DNA of 64,000 nt from Flavobacterium sp. UGB4466 (GCF_903469665.1 NZ_CAGKLC010000018.1:1-64000); one strand, 5' to 3'. Positions 27,037 through 36,940 are shown, counted from the first letter of the stretch. Numbers and translations are program-made. Notes: generated by a model from the sequence alone, not told the origin.

Positions 27037-27855
27037 ATGTCAGTAGCAAAAAAAGATTATAAAAAGATCACCACAAAGTCATTAATCGAAATGAAAAGCA
27101 ATGGAGAAAAAATCTCAATGCTTACCGCTTACGATTTTACAATGGCAAAAATTGTTGATACCGCAGGAATCGATGTCATTCTGGTAGGCGACTCTGCATC
27201 AAACGTTATGGCAGGTCATGAAACGACATTGCCTATTACTTTAGATCAAATGATTTACCATGCCTCGTCTGTAGTTCGCGCTGTAGACAGAGCCTTAGTA
27301 GTGGTAGATTTACCTTTCGGAAGTTACCAGTCAGATCCAAAAGAAGCTTTGCGCTCTGCGATCAGAATCATGAAAGAAAGCGGCGGACATGCTGTAAAAC
27401 TTGAAGGAGGAAAAGAAATTAAAGAATCGATCAAAAAAATATTAAACGCAGGAATTCCGGTTATGGGACATTTGGGTTTAACACCTCAATCCATCTATAA
27501 ATTCGGAACCTACAGCGTTCGTGCAAAAGAAGAGGAAGAAGCTGAAAAATTAATTGAAGATGCTAAACTTCTCGAAAAAATTGGCTGTTTTGGTATTGTT
27601 TTAGAAAAAATCCCGGCACATTTAGCCGAGCAGGTCGCCAAAAGCATTTCCATTCCGGTAATCGGAATCGGAGCCGGCGGTGGTGTAGACGGACAGGTTC
27701 TTGTAATTCATGATATGTTGGGAATGAACAACGAATTCAGCCCTCGTTTCTTACGTCGTTATTTAAATTTATACGAAGAAATGACTCAGGCTATCAGCCA
27801 ATATGCCGCCGATGTAAAATCGATGGATTTTCCGAATTCGGGGGAACAGTATTAA
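27037..27855 (+). CDS. panB: 3-methyl-2-oxobutanoate hydroxymethyltransferase
   Basis: A 272-aa protein. Start 27037 ([16 protein letters not shown]) is chosen over 26980, which would overlap the SH3 gene. Family motifs are [67 protein letters not shown] and [21 protein letters not shown], including the Mg2+-binding Asp and the substrate Lys. It makes ketopantoate from 2-oxoisovalerate and methylene-tetrahydrofolate in pantothenate synthesis. No panC or panD is nearby. Confidence 0.95.
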   Translation: MSVAKKDYKKITTKSLIEMKSNGEKISMLTAYDFTMAKIVDTAGIDVILVGDSASNVMAGHETTLPITLDQMIYHASSVVRAVDRALVVVDLPFGSYQSDPKEALRSAIRIMKESGGHAVKLEGGKEIKESIKKILNAGIPVMGHLGLTPQSIYKFGTYSVRAKEEEEAEKLIEDAKLLEKIGCFGIVLEKIPAHLAEQVAKSISIPVIGIGAGGGVDGQVLVIHDMLGMNNEFSPRFLRRYLNLYEEMTQAISQYAADVKSMDFPNSGEQY

Positions 27856-27856
27856 T

Positions 27857-28055
27857 TTAGACTTGCTTAGACTGCTTAGATGTTAGACTGCTTAGATGTT
27901 AGACTGCTTAGATGTTAGACTGCTTAGATGTTAGACTGCTTAGATGTTAGACTTCTTAGATTTTATGATTTTATTTGTCTTAAAAAAAACAAATCTAACT
28001 AAGTCTAAGAAGTCTAAGCAAGTCTAAGCAAGTCTAAAAATCTAATTAATCTAAA
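27857..28055. repeat. Five 16-bp tandem repeats plus inverted arm
   Basis: The unit GACTGCTTAGATGTTA occurs five times in perfect tandem (27870-27949), with a variant before and after. From 27990 to 28055 the complementary words (AAGTCTAAG, AAGTCTAAGCAAGTCTAA) appear, so the whole block can fold into a long stem. It fills the panB to four-helix-bundle gene gap. Confidence 0.9.
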
Positions 28056-28057
28056 AG

Positions 28058-28408
28058 ATGCATCAATTTAAAGAGCTGCTAATTTGGAAGAAAAGCAGGT
28101 TATTCTGTTCTAAAATTTACAATGTAACTGCTGATTTTCCAAGTGAAGAGAAATTTGGCATCACAAATCAATTGCGAAGGGCTTCCGTTTCTATTGCTTC
28201 AAATATAGCCGAAGGTTCTTCAAGAAATTCTAATAAAGAATTTGCGCGATTTTTAGAAATCGCAATTGGTTCAGCATACGAAGTAGAAACACAGCTTCTT
28301 ATCTCATCAGATTTAGGTTTTATAAACGAAGAAGGCATAACTGAATTAATACTGCTTTTAGAAGAAATAATTAAAATGACATCAAAATTTAGAACTACCT
28401 TATTATAA
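28058..28408 (+). CDS. Four-helix-bundle protein, 23S rRNA intervening-sequence (S23/IVP, TIGR02436) family
   Basis: A 116-aa protein. The family pattern is clear: LLIWKKSRLFCSKIYNVTADFP, then FGITNQLRRASVSIASNIAEGSSR, KEFARFLEIAIGSAYEVETQLL, and a final long helix. Relatives sit in 23S rRNA intervening sequences, next to diversity-generating retroelements (Avd), or alone. Their biochemical role is not settled; they are basic and may bind nucleic acid. Here the gene stands between tandem and inverted repeats of the word AAGTCTAA, with no rRNA or retroelement nearby. Confidence 0.88.
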   Translation: MHQFKELLIWKKSRLFCSKIYNVTADFPSEEKFGITNQLRRASVSIASNIAEGSSRNSNKEFARFLEIAIGSAYEVETQLLISSDLGFINEEGITELILLLEEIIKMTSKFRTTLL

Positions 28409-28452
28409 AATCTAAGTAAGTCTAACATCTAAGAAGTCTAAGAAAGTCCAAA
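28408..28452. repeat. Right-hand copy of the AAGTCTAA repeat
   Basis: ATCTAAGTAAGTCTAACATC followed by AAGAAGTCTAAGAAAGTC repeats the words found at 27990-28055. It fills the space between the S23-family gene and the next start codon. Confidence 0.75.
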
Positions 28453-29142
28453 ATGAAAGTCGTTTCCAACAAAAACAACCTCCAAATCCTACACGAAGAC
28501 AATCACATCATTGTGGTCAACAAACGTGTGGGTGATATTGTACAAGGAGATAAAACCGGGGATAAACCTTTATCTGATATTGTAAAAGAATACATCAAAG
28601 ACAAATACAATAAACCCGGAGATGTTTTTCTGGGCGTCATTCATCGTCTGGACAGGCCTACGACAGGAATTGTTGTTTTTGCCAGAACCAGTAAAGCATT
28701 GTCACGAATGAACGAAATGTTCAGTAATCGTGAAACTCAAAAGACGTATTGGGCTGTTGTTAAAAATAAACCGCAACAAAACACTGCGAAGCTCGTTCAT
28801 TATCTCAAAAGAAACGAGAAAAACAATACTTCAAAAGCACATTTAAAGGAAGTTCCGGACAGTAAACTGGCCAGTCTGGATTATACCGTTTTCAAAGAGC
28901 TTCAAAATTATGTGGCACTCGAAATCAATTTGCATACCGGCCGCCATCATCAGATTCGTGCCCAGCTGGCAGCGATTGGTTCTCCCATAAAAGGAGATTT
29001 AAAATATGGTTTTGACCGAAGTAATCCTGACGGCGGAATACATCTTCATGCGCGAAAATTAGTTTTTGTACATCCGGTTTCTAAAGAAAATATCACGATA
29101 ATTGCTCCTACTCCCGACGAGACGATCTGGAATGCGCTATGA
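28453..29142 (+). CDS. RluA-family pseudouridine synthase
   Basis: A 229-aa protein. It has ILHEDNHIIVVNKRVGDIVQ, the catalytic motif HRLDRPTTGIVVFARTSKAL (Asp67), and HLHTGRHHQIRAQLAAIGSPIKGD. No S4 domain precedes it, as in RluC/TruC-like short forms. It isomerises uridine to pseudouridine in rRNA or tRNA; the target is not evident. Nothing suggests operon partners. Confidence 0.9.
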   Translation: MKVVSNKNNLQILHEDNHIIVVNKRVGDIVQGDKTGDKPLSDIVKEYIKDKYNKPGDVFLGVIHRLDRPTTGIVVFARTSKALSRMNEMFSNRETQKTYWAVVKNKPQQNTAKLVHYLKRNEKNNTSKAHLKEVPDSKLASLDYTVFKELQNYVALEINLHTGRHHQIRAQLAAIGSPIKGDLKYGFDRSNPDGGIHLHARKLVFVHPVSKENITIIAPTPDETIWNAL

Positions 29143-29219
29143 TTTTATGATTTAATTGTTAAAATTTCAAGTTTTATCGATTAACTTGCAGAAGCAAAAA
29201 ATCAATCGGATTATATACT

Positions 29220-30548
29220 ATGGACTATAAAAACAACATTGCCTACAGGAAAGAAACGTTAAAGAAACTGTTGTACAACATTCAGAAAAGCGAAGATTTG
29301 ATTGTAAAAGCGTTGTACGATGATTTTAAAAAGCCTGAATTTGAAGCTGTTTTAACCGAAACCAACTATGTAATTTCGGATCTAAAAGATACCATTAGAA
29401 ACATCAATAAATGGGCGAAACCAAAACGTGTTTTGCCTTCCCTGCTCAATTTCCCTTCTACCGATTATATTTTTAAAGAACCTTACGGAAATGTTTTGGT
29501 AATTGCTCCCTGGAATTATCCGTTTCAATTGGCTTTATGTCCTTTAATTTCAGCTGTAGCAGCAGGCAACAGAGTGGTTTTAAAACCTTCAGAACTGACA
29601 CCTCATACCTCAGCAGTGATTGCTAAAATTATTGAGAAGACCTTTCACGTCAAACATGTAGAAGTTATAGAAGGCGGTGTTGAAGTTTCTAACCAATTAC
29701 TGGCACAGCGCTGGGATTACATTTTCTTTACCGGAAGTGTTGCTGTTGGAAAAATTGTAGCCAAAGCTGCTGCCGAAAATTTAACTCCCGTAACTTTAGA
29801 ACTAGGTGGGAAAAACCCGTGTATTATTGACGAAACTGCCAATTTAAAACTGGCGGCAAAACGAATCGTATGGGGAAAATTCATCAATGCCGGACAAACC
29901 TGCATTGCACCGGATTACATACTGGTACAGAAAAATATGAAAGTCAATTTTATATCTTTTCTGATAGAAGAAATTCTCAAAGCTTACGGCAAAAAAATAG
30001 ACAAATCTCCTGATTTTGCCCGAATTATCAATACCAAAAACTGGGTCCGACTAGACAGTATGATCGAACGTGAAAAGGTTATTTTTGGAGGAGAAACAGC
30101 TGCTGAAAAAAACTATATCTCTCCTACTTTAATTGAAGAACCTGCTTTGGACAGTCCCGTCATGAAGGAGGAAATATTTGGTCCTATCCTTCCCATTCTG
30201 ACTTACGAAACTGAGGCTGATATTCACAACGTAATCAGTCGTTATGAAAAACCTCTTGCCTTTTATGTTTTCAGTGAAAATAAAAATTTTGCTAAAAAAC
30301 TAATTACTTCCCATTCTTTTGGAGGAGGCTGTATCAATGATACCGTGGTTCATTTCTCAAACAAAAGATTACCATTCGGAGGAGTTGGTCATAGTGGGAT
30401 TGGCGCTTATCACGGACAGTTGAGTTTTGATATTTTTTCACATCACAAAGCTGTCGTAAAAAAAGGAAACTGGCTTGATTTACCTATGCGTTACGCTCCT
30501 TACAAAGACAAACTGATATCCCTAAAACGTTTACTGAACTGGTTGTAA
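29220..30548 (+). CDS. Aldehyde dehydrogenase family protein (class 3-like)
   Basis: A 442-aa protein, slightly short as usual for class 3-type ALDHs. PYGNVLVIAPWNYPFQLALC, FTGSVAVGKIVAKAAAENL, ELGGKNPCII with the general base E194, and INAGQTCIAPDY with catalytic C228 are intact. The hydrophobic, Lys-rich C-terminus (about 30 residues) could contact the membrane, as in fatty-aldehyde dehydrogenases. It oxidises aldehydes using NAD(P)+; the substrate is probably a medium- or long-chain aldehyde, by subfamily analogy. Confidence 0.9.
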   Translation: MDYKNNIAYRKETLKKLLYNIQKSEDLIVKALYDDFKKPEFEAVLTETNYVISDLKDTIRNINKWAKPKRVLPSLLNFPSTDYIFKEPYGNVLVIAPWNYPFQLALCPLISAVAAGNRVVLKPSELTPHTSAVIAKIIEKTFHVKHVEVIEGGVEVSNQLLAQRWDYIFFTGSVAVGKIVAKAAAENLTPVTLELGGKNPCIIDETANLKLAAKRIVWGKFINAGQTCIAPDYILVQKNMKVNFISFLIEEILKAYGKKIDKSPDFARIINTKNWVRLDSMIEREKVIFGGETAAEKNYISPTLIEEPALDSPVMKEEIFGPILPILTYETEADIHNVISRYEKPLAFYVFSENKNFAKKLITSHSFGGGCINDTVVHFSNKRLPFGGVGHSGIGAYHGQLSFDIFSHHKAVVKKGNWLDLPMRYAPYKDKLISLKRLLNWL

Positions 30549-30673
30549 GGTTAAAAAAAACAATTTCGCAATGTTTTCAAGATTTTCATATCAAATTGAT
30601 TAAAAATATTATATTTACGGCACATTAATTATTTAAAATTTCGTCGATATAAAATAATTCTACTCCAATAAAA

Positions 30674-31462
30674 ATGAAATCTACATCCGATCAGATCAAA
30701 GACATTAAAAATCATGGCTATACCTTAGATTTTTCAACTGTTTTCAATCATGCTTTTGAAAATTACAAGAAAATAGCCGTCTATGCCGGATTAATGCTGT
30801 TGGTTTTTTCGGTATTCTTTGGCATTATTGCTTATCTCATACTAGTTGCATTTTTTGGTATCGACAAATTAACCAATGCAAACTTTCTGAACATACAGCC
30901 TCAAAATCTATCTCAAATTTATCTGGTCCTTTATATTATTGGAACAGCCTTAGTATCGGCAATTATGAGTCCTTTTACTGCCGGATTTCTAAAAATGGCC
31001 GATTGTGCAGAAAAAGATCAGGAATTTAATGTCTCTACAATTTTTTCCTATTACAAAAGCCGCCATTTCGCACAAATTTTTGCAGCAACCTTTTTGATTT
31101 CATTGTTTAGCGTTATCGTTACTACCTTTTTAGAAGTTCAAAAATTAAATGCCTTAGGATTAGTTTTCTCACTGACATTATCTTTTTTTACCTTCTTAAC
31201 CATTCCGCTTATCGTATTTGGGAACTTAAAAGCCGTTGATGCTATTAAATCAAGTCTCATCTTGATAAGTAAACAGCCTTTGATATTATTAGGACTGATA
31301 ATTACTATAGTTGGAGCTGTACTGGTTGGCCTTTGTGCATTTTGTATTGGAGTACTTTTTACGATCCCTTTTAGCTATTCCATGACTTATGCCATATATT
31401 GTGCTATTGTAAAAACGGATAAAGAAGATCCTATTGACTCTATCGGTCAGTCTGATTTTTAA
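30674..31462 (+). CDS. Six-helix membrane protein of unknown function
   Basis: A 262-aa protein with about six hydrophobic segments (IAVYAGLMLLVFSVFFGIIA; LYIIGTALVSAIMSPFTAGF; others) and a short cytosolic N-terminus. It resembles the DUF975/GlpM-like membrane proteins often annotated in Flavobacteria, wrongly, as beta-carotene monooxygenase. I see no catalytic motif. It precedes the hybrid kinase by 95 bases on the same strand. Confidence 0.55.
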   Translation: MKSTSDQIKDIKNHGYTLDFSTVFNHAFENYKKIAVYAGLMLLVFSVFFGIIAYLILVAFFGIDKLTNANFLNIQPQNLSQIYLVLYIIGTALVSAIMSPFTAGFLKMADCAEKDQEFNVSTIFSYYKSRHFAQIFAATFLISLFSVIVTTFLEVQKLNALGLVFSLTLSFFTFLTIPLIVFGNLKAVDAIKSSLILISKQPLILLGLIITIVGAVLVGLCAFCIGVLFTIPFSYSMTYAIYCAIVKTDKEDPIDSIGQSDF

Positions 31463-31557
31463 AAAAATATAAAATTTCAACCAAAAAAGAGTCTAACCTG
31501 CTCTGTTGAATTTTTCAAAATAAAAGATTTACTAAACCAAACATACCCCCGAATTCT

Positions 31558-34500
31558 ATGGTAGCAAACTATAGTCTCTTCAATTCGTTGATCCCAGGAG
31601 TTGCCATACTTGGTAATGCCCTGAAATCAATTATTACGAAGTGGTATGTCATCAATTCAGACATCATATTTTACAACAATCCTAAACTCATCATGTTAGG
31701 TTTGTCGATGATTGCCTTTCTGACCCTTCTCGTATACCAATTCTTCCGGATCAAGAGCAGAATTGGCTACTTCATCGAAAGAAAACCAGAAACAGAAACA
31801 GTAAACAGAGAGTATCATCTCTATATTTTGTTCTTTGGTATTGCATTGATTGTAATCGAAATCATCAATGAAATTTTTAAAATCAGGCCAAAGAGTTTAC
31901 TTTTCGTAAATGTAAGTATTGGCTTCGCGATGCTTTTGTTTTATTTCATAATTGGAAAAATTGAATTTTTAAGAGAGCGGGTACAGTCCATATTTATTTT
32001 ATCCTTCTTTGTTTATCTCTTTTATGTTGGATACAACATCGTCCATCGCACCAACGATATTATTCCTATAATTGCTTTTTTAATCTTCTTCTACTTCTCC
32101 TACAGCATCCTAAAACCCATAAAATTATACTGGTTCTTTGTTGGATTAGTTTTTACCTTTCTGATTACAACAGTTGTTTATCAGTTAATTCCCGTAAAAT
32201 CATCCATTATCTTAATCAACTACTGCGTACTGATCTTCATTCTTAATCAGGTTAAATATGCCGTTTTACTAAACAACAGTGATAATTTCAGATTCACCAA
32301 TGAAATTGTACACAAAGGAAACTCACTGACTATTGCTACAAACGAAAAAAACGAAGTCTTGTTTTGCAGTGAGACGATCACTTCTATTCTGGGATATTTA
32401 CCGGACGAAGTTATGGGGGCTAAATTTTGGAAATTAACGAATGAAACAGACTATCCTGAAAACCTCAGCAATATAAGTCATGAGGAAGACAAACTCTACA
32501 TCCGGAAACTAAAAAGTAAAAACGGGGAATACAAATACATACAATGGAAAGACAAAAGATTCTCTCAATGTCTGATAATTAGTATCGGCCAGGATGTTAC
32601 GGAACAAATCACGGTTCGCGATCAATACAAAAATCTGATTCAGACTGCCACAGATATCATTTTTGAAATTGATTCTGATGGTTATTTTACTTTCATCAAT
32701 GACTTTGGATTTTCGATATTAGGATATGCTGAGAACGAAATTATCGCACAGCATTATTCTAATTTCATCCATGAAAACTATCAGCGTAATGCTGTAGATT
32801 TCTACGAAAACCTGGAAATGAATGAAAATAATTTCCCAACTATAGAGATTCCTATTCTGAAGAAAAACGGAAAAAAGCTTTGGATTTCGCAAAAGATTAT
32901 TGTGCGAAAAAATGATCTAGGACAAACAATTGGCTTTGCCGGAATAGCCCGCGATATTACTGAAATTAGAAATATTGAGAACGACAAAAGAAAACGTCTG
33001 AAGAAAATCGAGTCATATAACAATTCGATTAACAAACTCTCGACTACAGATTTTAGTCAATACAACAATTTAAATACGGTTATTGATTACATCATAAAAG
33101 AAGCCGCAATTGTAACCAAAACCAATCGGGTGAGCTTCTGGAAATGTCATAAAGACTTAATCAGCTGCAAGAATCTTTTCAGCATTGACAAACAACATCT
33201 TAATGACAAAAATATATTGGACAAACAATCTTATCCAATTTACTTTGAAACACTTAAAAACAAAGCAATCATAAATGCCCCAGATGTTTTCAATAAACTC
33301 GAAACATCCGAATTTCAAAAATTGTACTTTACCAAAAACCACATCAAATCGATGCTGGATGTACCTATCTTTTTAAACGGACAGCTTGTTGGAGTTGTTT
33401 GTTTTGAAAGCACCGAAGAAAAAAGAAACTGGGACAACGAGGACATCAATTACGCCCGTACCATTTCGGATGTAATCTCATTGGCAATCTCCTCACAAAT
33501 GCGTTTGGAAGCTGAAAAAAAATTAGAATTCAAAAGCCAGCTATTGTCTGCACTTTCCCTGTGTACCGAGAAATTTCTGATGAGTAAATCTACTCAGGAA
33601 ATGTTTCAGGAAACCTACAATTTAATTGGAAAAGCAGCCAAAGTAGACCATATGTACTACTACGAAAAAGATTTCACAACAAATACTGTAAGCCAGAAAT
33701 ACAAATGGTCCAGACAGGGTATTGAGCATCAGATCACAAAATTACAACGATTAACAAAAGATCAATTGCAAGAAATTTATGAGGCCGCTCAGAACAAAAA
33801 AATCGTCAATACCCTTACCCGCAAACTCGACGATACTTTTTTTAAACAACTACTGATTGCCAATGAAATCAAATCGATTCTGATACTACCGCTGTACATC
33901 AACGATATTTTTACCGGATTCATAGGCTTCGACGATTGCACCAAAGAACGAAAATGGTCTGAAGAAGAAATTTACATCTTTCAGGTCCTGGCAAATAACA
34001 TCTCATCGGCACTGGAAAGAAACCGAAACGAAACCAAAATTCTCGAAAGTGAGGAAAAATTCAAATTAATCGCCAACAACATTCCCGGCACGGTATACTT
34101 GTCCAAATTTGATGCTTTCTCCACTAAGATATTTCTTAATGATGAAATTTTAAACCTTACCGGTTATTCCAAATCAGAATTTATTGAGAATAATTTATCC
34201 TTTTTATCTCTTATTCATCCTGATGACAAAGACGAAGTGGTCAACAACCAAATCGATAATTTACAAAGTGGAATGCCGCTGCACAATGTATATCGCATCC
34301 GACGGAAAACCGGTGAATTTATCTGGGTAGAAGAATTTGGAGACGTGATTAAAAAAGGGGATGAAATTGAATTTGTGGGTGGAATTTATTTCGACATTAC
34401 CAACAAAAAAGAAAGTGAAGATGCCATAAAAGCCAAACAGCTTGCCGAGGCAGCCAATAAATCTAAATCAGATTTCCTGGCCAATATGTCGCATGAAATC

Positions 34501-35610
34501 AGAACTCCTTTGAATGGTATTATTGGTTTCACACATTTACTGATGAATACCGGCCTTGAAGAAATTCAGGAAAAATACATGACCACGATCAACCAATCGG
34601 CGCATTCACTACTGGATATCATCAATGACATTCTTGACTTTTCTAAAATCGAAGCGGGAAAACTGGAACTTTTTATCGATCTATACGACATCAAAAAAGT
34701 ACTCGGACAAGTTTTTGATTTAATCGTCTACGAATCCAATCAAAAAAATCTGCAGTTAGAATTAAATGTCGCACCCGATGTCCCTAAATACATCTGGACA
34801 GATATTGTGCGTATCAAACAAATCTTAATTAATCTGCTTTCAAATGCTGTTAAGTTTACCAACGAAGGTTCTATCAAACTTAATGTTTCAGTTCTGGAAA
34901 AAAGCAACAACAACGATTGCATAATCCGATTTTCGGTGGTGGATACCGGAATTGGAATTCTCGAAAAAAATCAGAAGAAAATCTTCAAAGCCTTTTCTCA
35001 GGAGGATAGCTCTACGACGAGAAAATTTGGAGGTACGGGATTAGGACTCACTATTTCAAATCAATTGCTCGCTTTAATGGAAAGCCGCTTACAGTTAGAA
35101 AGTAAAATCGACGTAGGAAGTATTTTTTATTTCGACCTGAACTTAAAAACTAGCAATCAAAGCATTAGCGAGAAATACAATACCGAACTTCAAACTATCG
35201 GTCTCGAACTAAATTCTGACGACCCGGTTTCAAATCAAAAAAACATTACCTTTTTGATTGTTGAAGACAACAAGGTCAACATGCTGCTTTTAAAAACCAT
35301 CATCAAAAATTTGTATAGCGGTGCCTACATACACGAATGCGAAAATGGTTACGAGGCCGTAAGTCAATTTGAAAACATCAATCCTGATTTGGTTTTCATG
35401 GACATTCAGATGCCTATTATGAACGGTTATGAAACCACAAGAGCTATCAGAAATACCATTACAGGAAAAGACATTCCGATCATTGCCGTGACAGCTGGTG
35501 CCGAAAAAGAGGAACGCAACAAATGCCTTTCTGCGGGAATGAATGACTACATCTCTAAGCCCATAATGAAAGGTAGTGTAGAAGAAGCTTTGGTAAAATG
35601 GTTAAAATAA
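31558..35610 (+). CDS. Membrane-bound hybrid histidine kinase (PAS-PAS-GAF-GAF-PAS-HisKA-HATPase-REC)
   Basis: A 1350-aa protein. An N-terminal membrane part (~1-235, about eight hydrophobic segments) is followed by PAS (~245-345), PAS (~355-475), GAF (~490-650), GAF (~660-825) and PAS (~835-955). HisKA carries the phospho-acceptor H979 in NMSHEIRTPLNGIIGF; HATPase_c has NAVKFTNEG, DTGIGI and FGGTGLGLTIS; a C-terminal receiver domain has D1282 in VFMDIQMPIMNG. The kinase passes phosphate to its own receiver; no output regulator is in the window, so a separate Hpt protein or regulator must act elsewhere. The number of sensor domains suggests integration of several small-molecule signals. Confidence 0.92.
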   Translation: MVANYSLFNSLIPGVAILGNALKSIITKWYVINSDIIFYNNPKLIMLGLSMIAFLTLLVYQFFRIKSRIGYFIERKPETETVNREYHLYILFFGIALIVIEIINEIFKIRPKSLLFVNVSIGFAMLLFYFIIGKIEFLRERVQSIFILSFFVYLFYVGYNIVHRTNDIIPIIAFLIFFYFSYSILKPIKLYWFFVGLVFTFLITTVVYQLIPVKSSIILINYCVLIFILNQVKYAVLLNNSDNFRFTNEIVHKGNSLTIATNEKNEVLFCSETITSILGYLPDEVMGAKFWKLTNETDYPENLSNISHEEDKLYIRKLKSKNGEYKYIQWKDKRFSQCLIISIGQDVTEQITVRDQYKNLIQTATDIIFEIDSDGYFTFINDFGFSILGYAENEIIAQHYSNFIHENYQRNAVDFYENLEMNENNFPTIEIPILKKNGKKLWISQKIIVRKNDLGQTIGFAGIARDITEIRNIENDKRKRLKKIESYNNSINKLSTTDFSQYNNLNTVIDYIIKEAAIVTKTNRVSFWKCHKDLISCKNLFSIDKQHLNDKNILDKQSYPIYFETLKNKAIINAPDVFNKLETSEFQKLYFTKNHIKSMLDVPIFLNGQLVGVVCFESTEEKRNWDNEDINYARTISDVISLAISSQMRLEAEKKLEFKSQLLSALSLCTEKFLMSKSTQEMFQETYNLIGKAAKVDHMYYYEKDFTTNTVSQKYKWSRQGIEHQITKLQRLTKDQLQEIYEAAQNKKIVNTLTRKLDDTFFKQLLIANEIKSILILPLYINDIFTGFIGFDDCTKERKWSEEEIYIFQVLANNISSALERNRNETKILESEEKFKLIANNIPGTVYLSKFDAFSTKIFLNDEILNLTGYSKSEFIENNLSFLSLIHPDDKDEVVNNQIDNLQSGMPLHNVYRIRRKTGEFIWVEEFGDVIKKGDEIEFVGGIYFDITNKKESEDAIKAKQLAEAANKSKSDFLANMSHEIRTPLNGIIGFTHLLMNTGLEEIQEKYMTTINQSAHSLLDIINDILDFSKIEAGKLELFIDLYDIKKVLGQVFDLIVYESNQKNLQLELNVAPDVPKYIWTDIVRIKQILINLLSNAVKFTNEGSIKLNVSVLEKSNNNDCIIRFSVVDTGIGILEKNQKKIFKAFSQEDSSTTRKFGGTGLGLTISNQLLALMESRLQLESKIDVGSIFYFDLNLKTSNQSISEKYNTELQTIGLELNSDDPVSNQKNITFLIVEDNKVNMLLLKTIIKNLYSGAYIHECENGYEAVSQFENINPDLVFMDIQMPIMNGYETTRAIRNTITGKDIPIIAVTAGAEKEERNKCLSAGMNDYISKPIMKGSVEEALVKWLK

Positions 35611-35701
35611 CGCAAAACTAAATTCGGCTATTACGTCATTATTCCTAAAAAAAATATAAATTCGTACAACACAAACCTTTACGAACTAAAATTCAATTAC
35701 T

Positions 35702-36550
35702 ATGAAATGGAAAGGAACGCGAGAAAGCGATAATGTTGAAGACCGAAGATCAATTTCTGGCGGAAAAGTTGCCATTGGCGGTGGAGTTATCGGTATAATT
35801 ATTCTATTATTAAATGTTTTTGGTGGTGAAACCGGCCAAACTGTAGGTAATGTATTAGAGCAAATGCAAGGCGGACAACAAACCACTGAAACTGCTGCCC
35901 CATTGAGTAAAGAAGATGAAGAAATGGGACATTTTGTAAGATCAGTTCTGGCTAAAACGGAAGACACCTGGGAGAAAAAATTCGCAGCAGAAGGACTTAC
36001 TTATAAAAAACCTAAATTGGTTCTCTTTAAAGGCTCTGAACAAACTGCATGTGGTGGAGCTTCATCTGCATCCGGGCCGTTTTATTGCCCGGGAGACCAA
36101 AAAGTATATATGGATTTAGGCTTCTTTGAAGAACTAAAAACTAAATTTGGTGCCCAAGGTGGGGATTTTGCTATTGCGTACGTTATAGCGCACGAAATAG
36201 GCCATCACATACAAACATTGCTGGGAACCTCGGCAAAAATGCGACAGGCACAGGAAGGAAAAAGTGAAGCAGAAGCCAATAAACTGTCTGTAGCCCTCGA
36301 ATTACAAGCCGACTTTTATGCCGGAGTATGGGCTCATGACAACCAACAATATATAGAAGCTGGCGATATCGAAGAAGCTTTAAGTGCAGCCAACGCCGTT
36401 GGAGACGACGCCATTCAAAGCAAAATGCAGGGACAAGTGGTTCCGGATTCCTTTACTCACGGTACATCCGCACAGAGAATGTTCTGGTTCAAAAAAGGTT
36501 TCCAAACCGGAGACATCAAACAAGGTAATACCTTTGATGAAATAAGATAG
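35702..36550 (+). CDS. Putative neutral zinc metallopeptidase (YpfJ/KPN_02809 family)
   Basis: A 282-aa protein. MKWKGTRESDNVEDRR is the signature N-terminus, followed by one membrane helix (~20-42), the family Cys-containing GGASSASGPFYCPGDQKVYMDL, and H164-E-I-G-H168 as the zinc motif in AYVIAHEIGHHIQ. ELQADFYAGVWAHD provides the downstream glutamate. The catalytic domain is probably periplasmic. It is expressed from a single-gene unit ending at the terminator at 36575-36611. Confidence 0.9.
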   Translation: MKWKGTRESDNVEDRRSISGGKVAIGGGVIGIIILLLNVFGGETGQTVGNVLEQMQGGQQTTETAAPLSKEDEEMGHFVRSVLAKTEDTWEKKFAAEGLTYKKPKLVLFKGSEQTACGGASSASGPFYCPGDQKVYMDLGFFEELKTKFGAQGGDFAIAYVIAHEIGHHIQTLLGTSAKMRQAQEGKSEAEANKLSVALELQADFYAGVWAHDNQQYIEAGDIEEALSAANAVGDDAIQSKMQGQVVPDSFTHGTSAQRMFWFKKGFQTGDIKQGNTFDEIR

Positions 36551-36574
36551 TTCACAAACTAAATTATAATAAAC

Positions 36575-36611
36575 AAAAAAGCATGATTTTTTTTGAATCA
36601 TGCTTTTTTTT
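36575..36611. terminator. Bidirectional terminator
   Basis: AAAGCATGATT pairs with AATCATGCTTT, with A-run on one side and T-run on the other. It can end the metallopeptidase transcript (+) and the small peptide transcript (-). Confidence 0.8.
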
Positions 36612-36693
36612 CAAAATATCAAAAAAACTACTTTTATTAAGACAAGAGTATTTTTTTTTAATTTATAACTGTAAAACTTTATATAATCTTAAT

Positions 36694-36864
36694 TTACGTT
36701 AAACTTTCATAAAGAGAGTCTATATGAGGAAACCCTCTTAAGTCTATAACATTTGTGCTTTGTCTTCTACCTTTCCATTTCATACCACCTACCACAGTTT
36801 TCATTTCCTTACCAGAAAGAGTTTTTACAGAACTCAAATCCATTTTTTTAATTGTTTTTTTCAT
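36694..36864 (-). CDS. Short GG-leader peptide, probable secreted peptide or RiPP precursor
   Basis: A 56-aa ORF, too short for common ORF cut-offs. The first 27 residues are a double-glycine leader (MKKTIKKMDLSSVKTLSG, then KEMKTVVGG), with the hydrophobic spacing at LSSVKTLSGKEMKTVVGG characteristic of peptides cleaved by C39-peptidase ABC transporters in Bacteroidota. The remaining 29-residue core (MKWKGRRQSTNVIDL...YESLT) is basic at its start, lacks Cys, and ends in Ser/Thr. A complete -33/-7 promoter lies 77-104 bases upstream and a bidirectional terminator 80 bases downstream. No modifying enzyme, immunity gene or transporter is in the window, so export would depend on a system elsewhere. 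The leader recalls TIGR04149-type natural product precursors. Confidence 0.7.
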   Translation of the reverse strand: MKKTIKKMDLSSVKTLSGKEMKTVVGGMKWKGRRQSTNVIDLRGFPHIDSLYESLT

Positions 36865-36940
36865 TGGTTAAATTTTTAGTATTAATAAATCAATAATCTA
36901 ACAAGAACATCTTATGACTTTACCAGATAGACTACTGTTT

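Noticed and set aside
27857..28055. CRISPR array
   Set aside because: The 16-bp units are contiguous without spacers and no cas gene is present.
31289..31480. 63-aa minus-strand ORF opposite the membrane protein
   Set aside because: Antisense shadow of a clear + strand gene.
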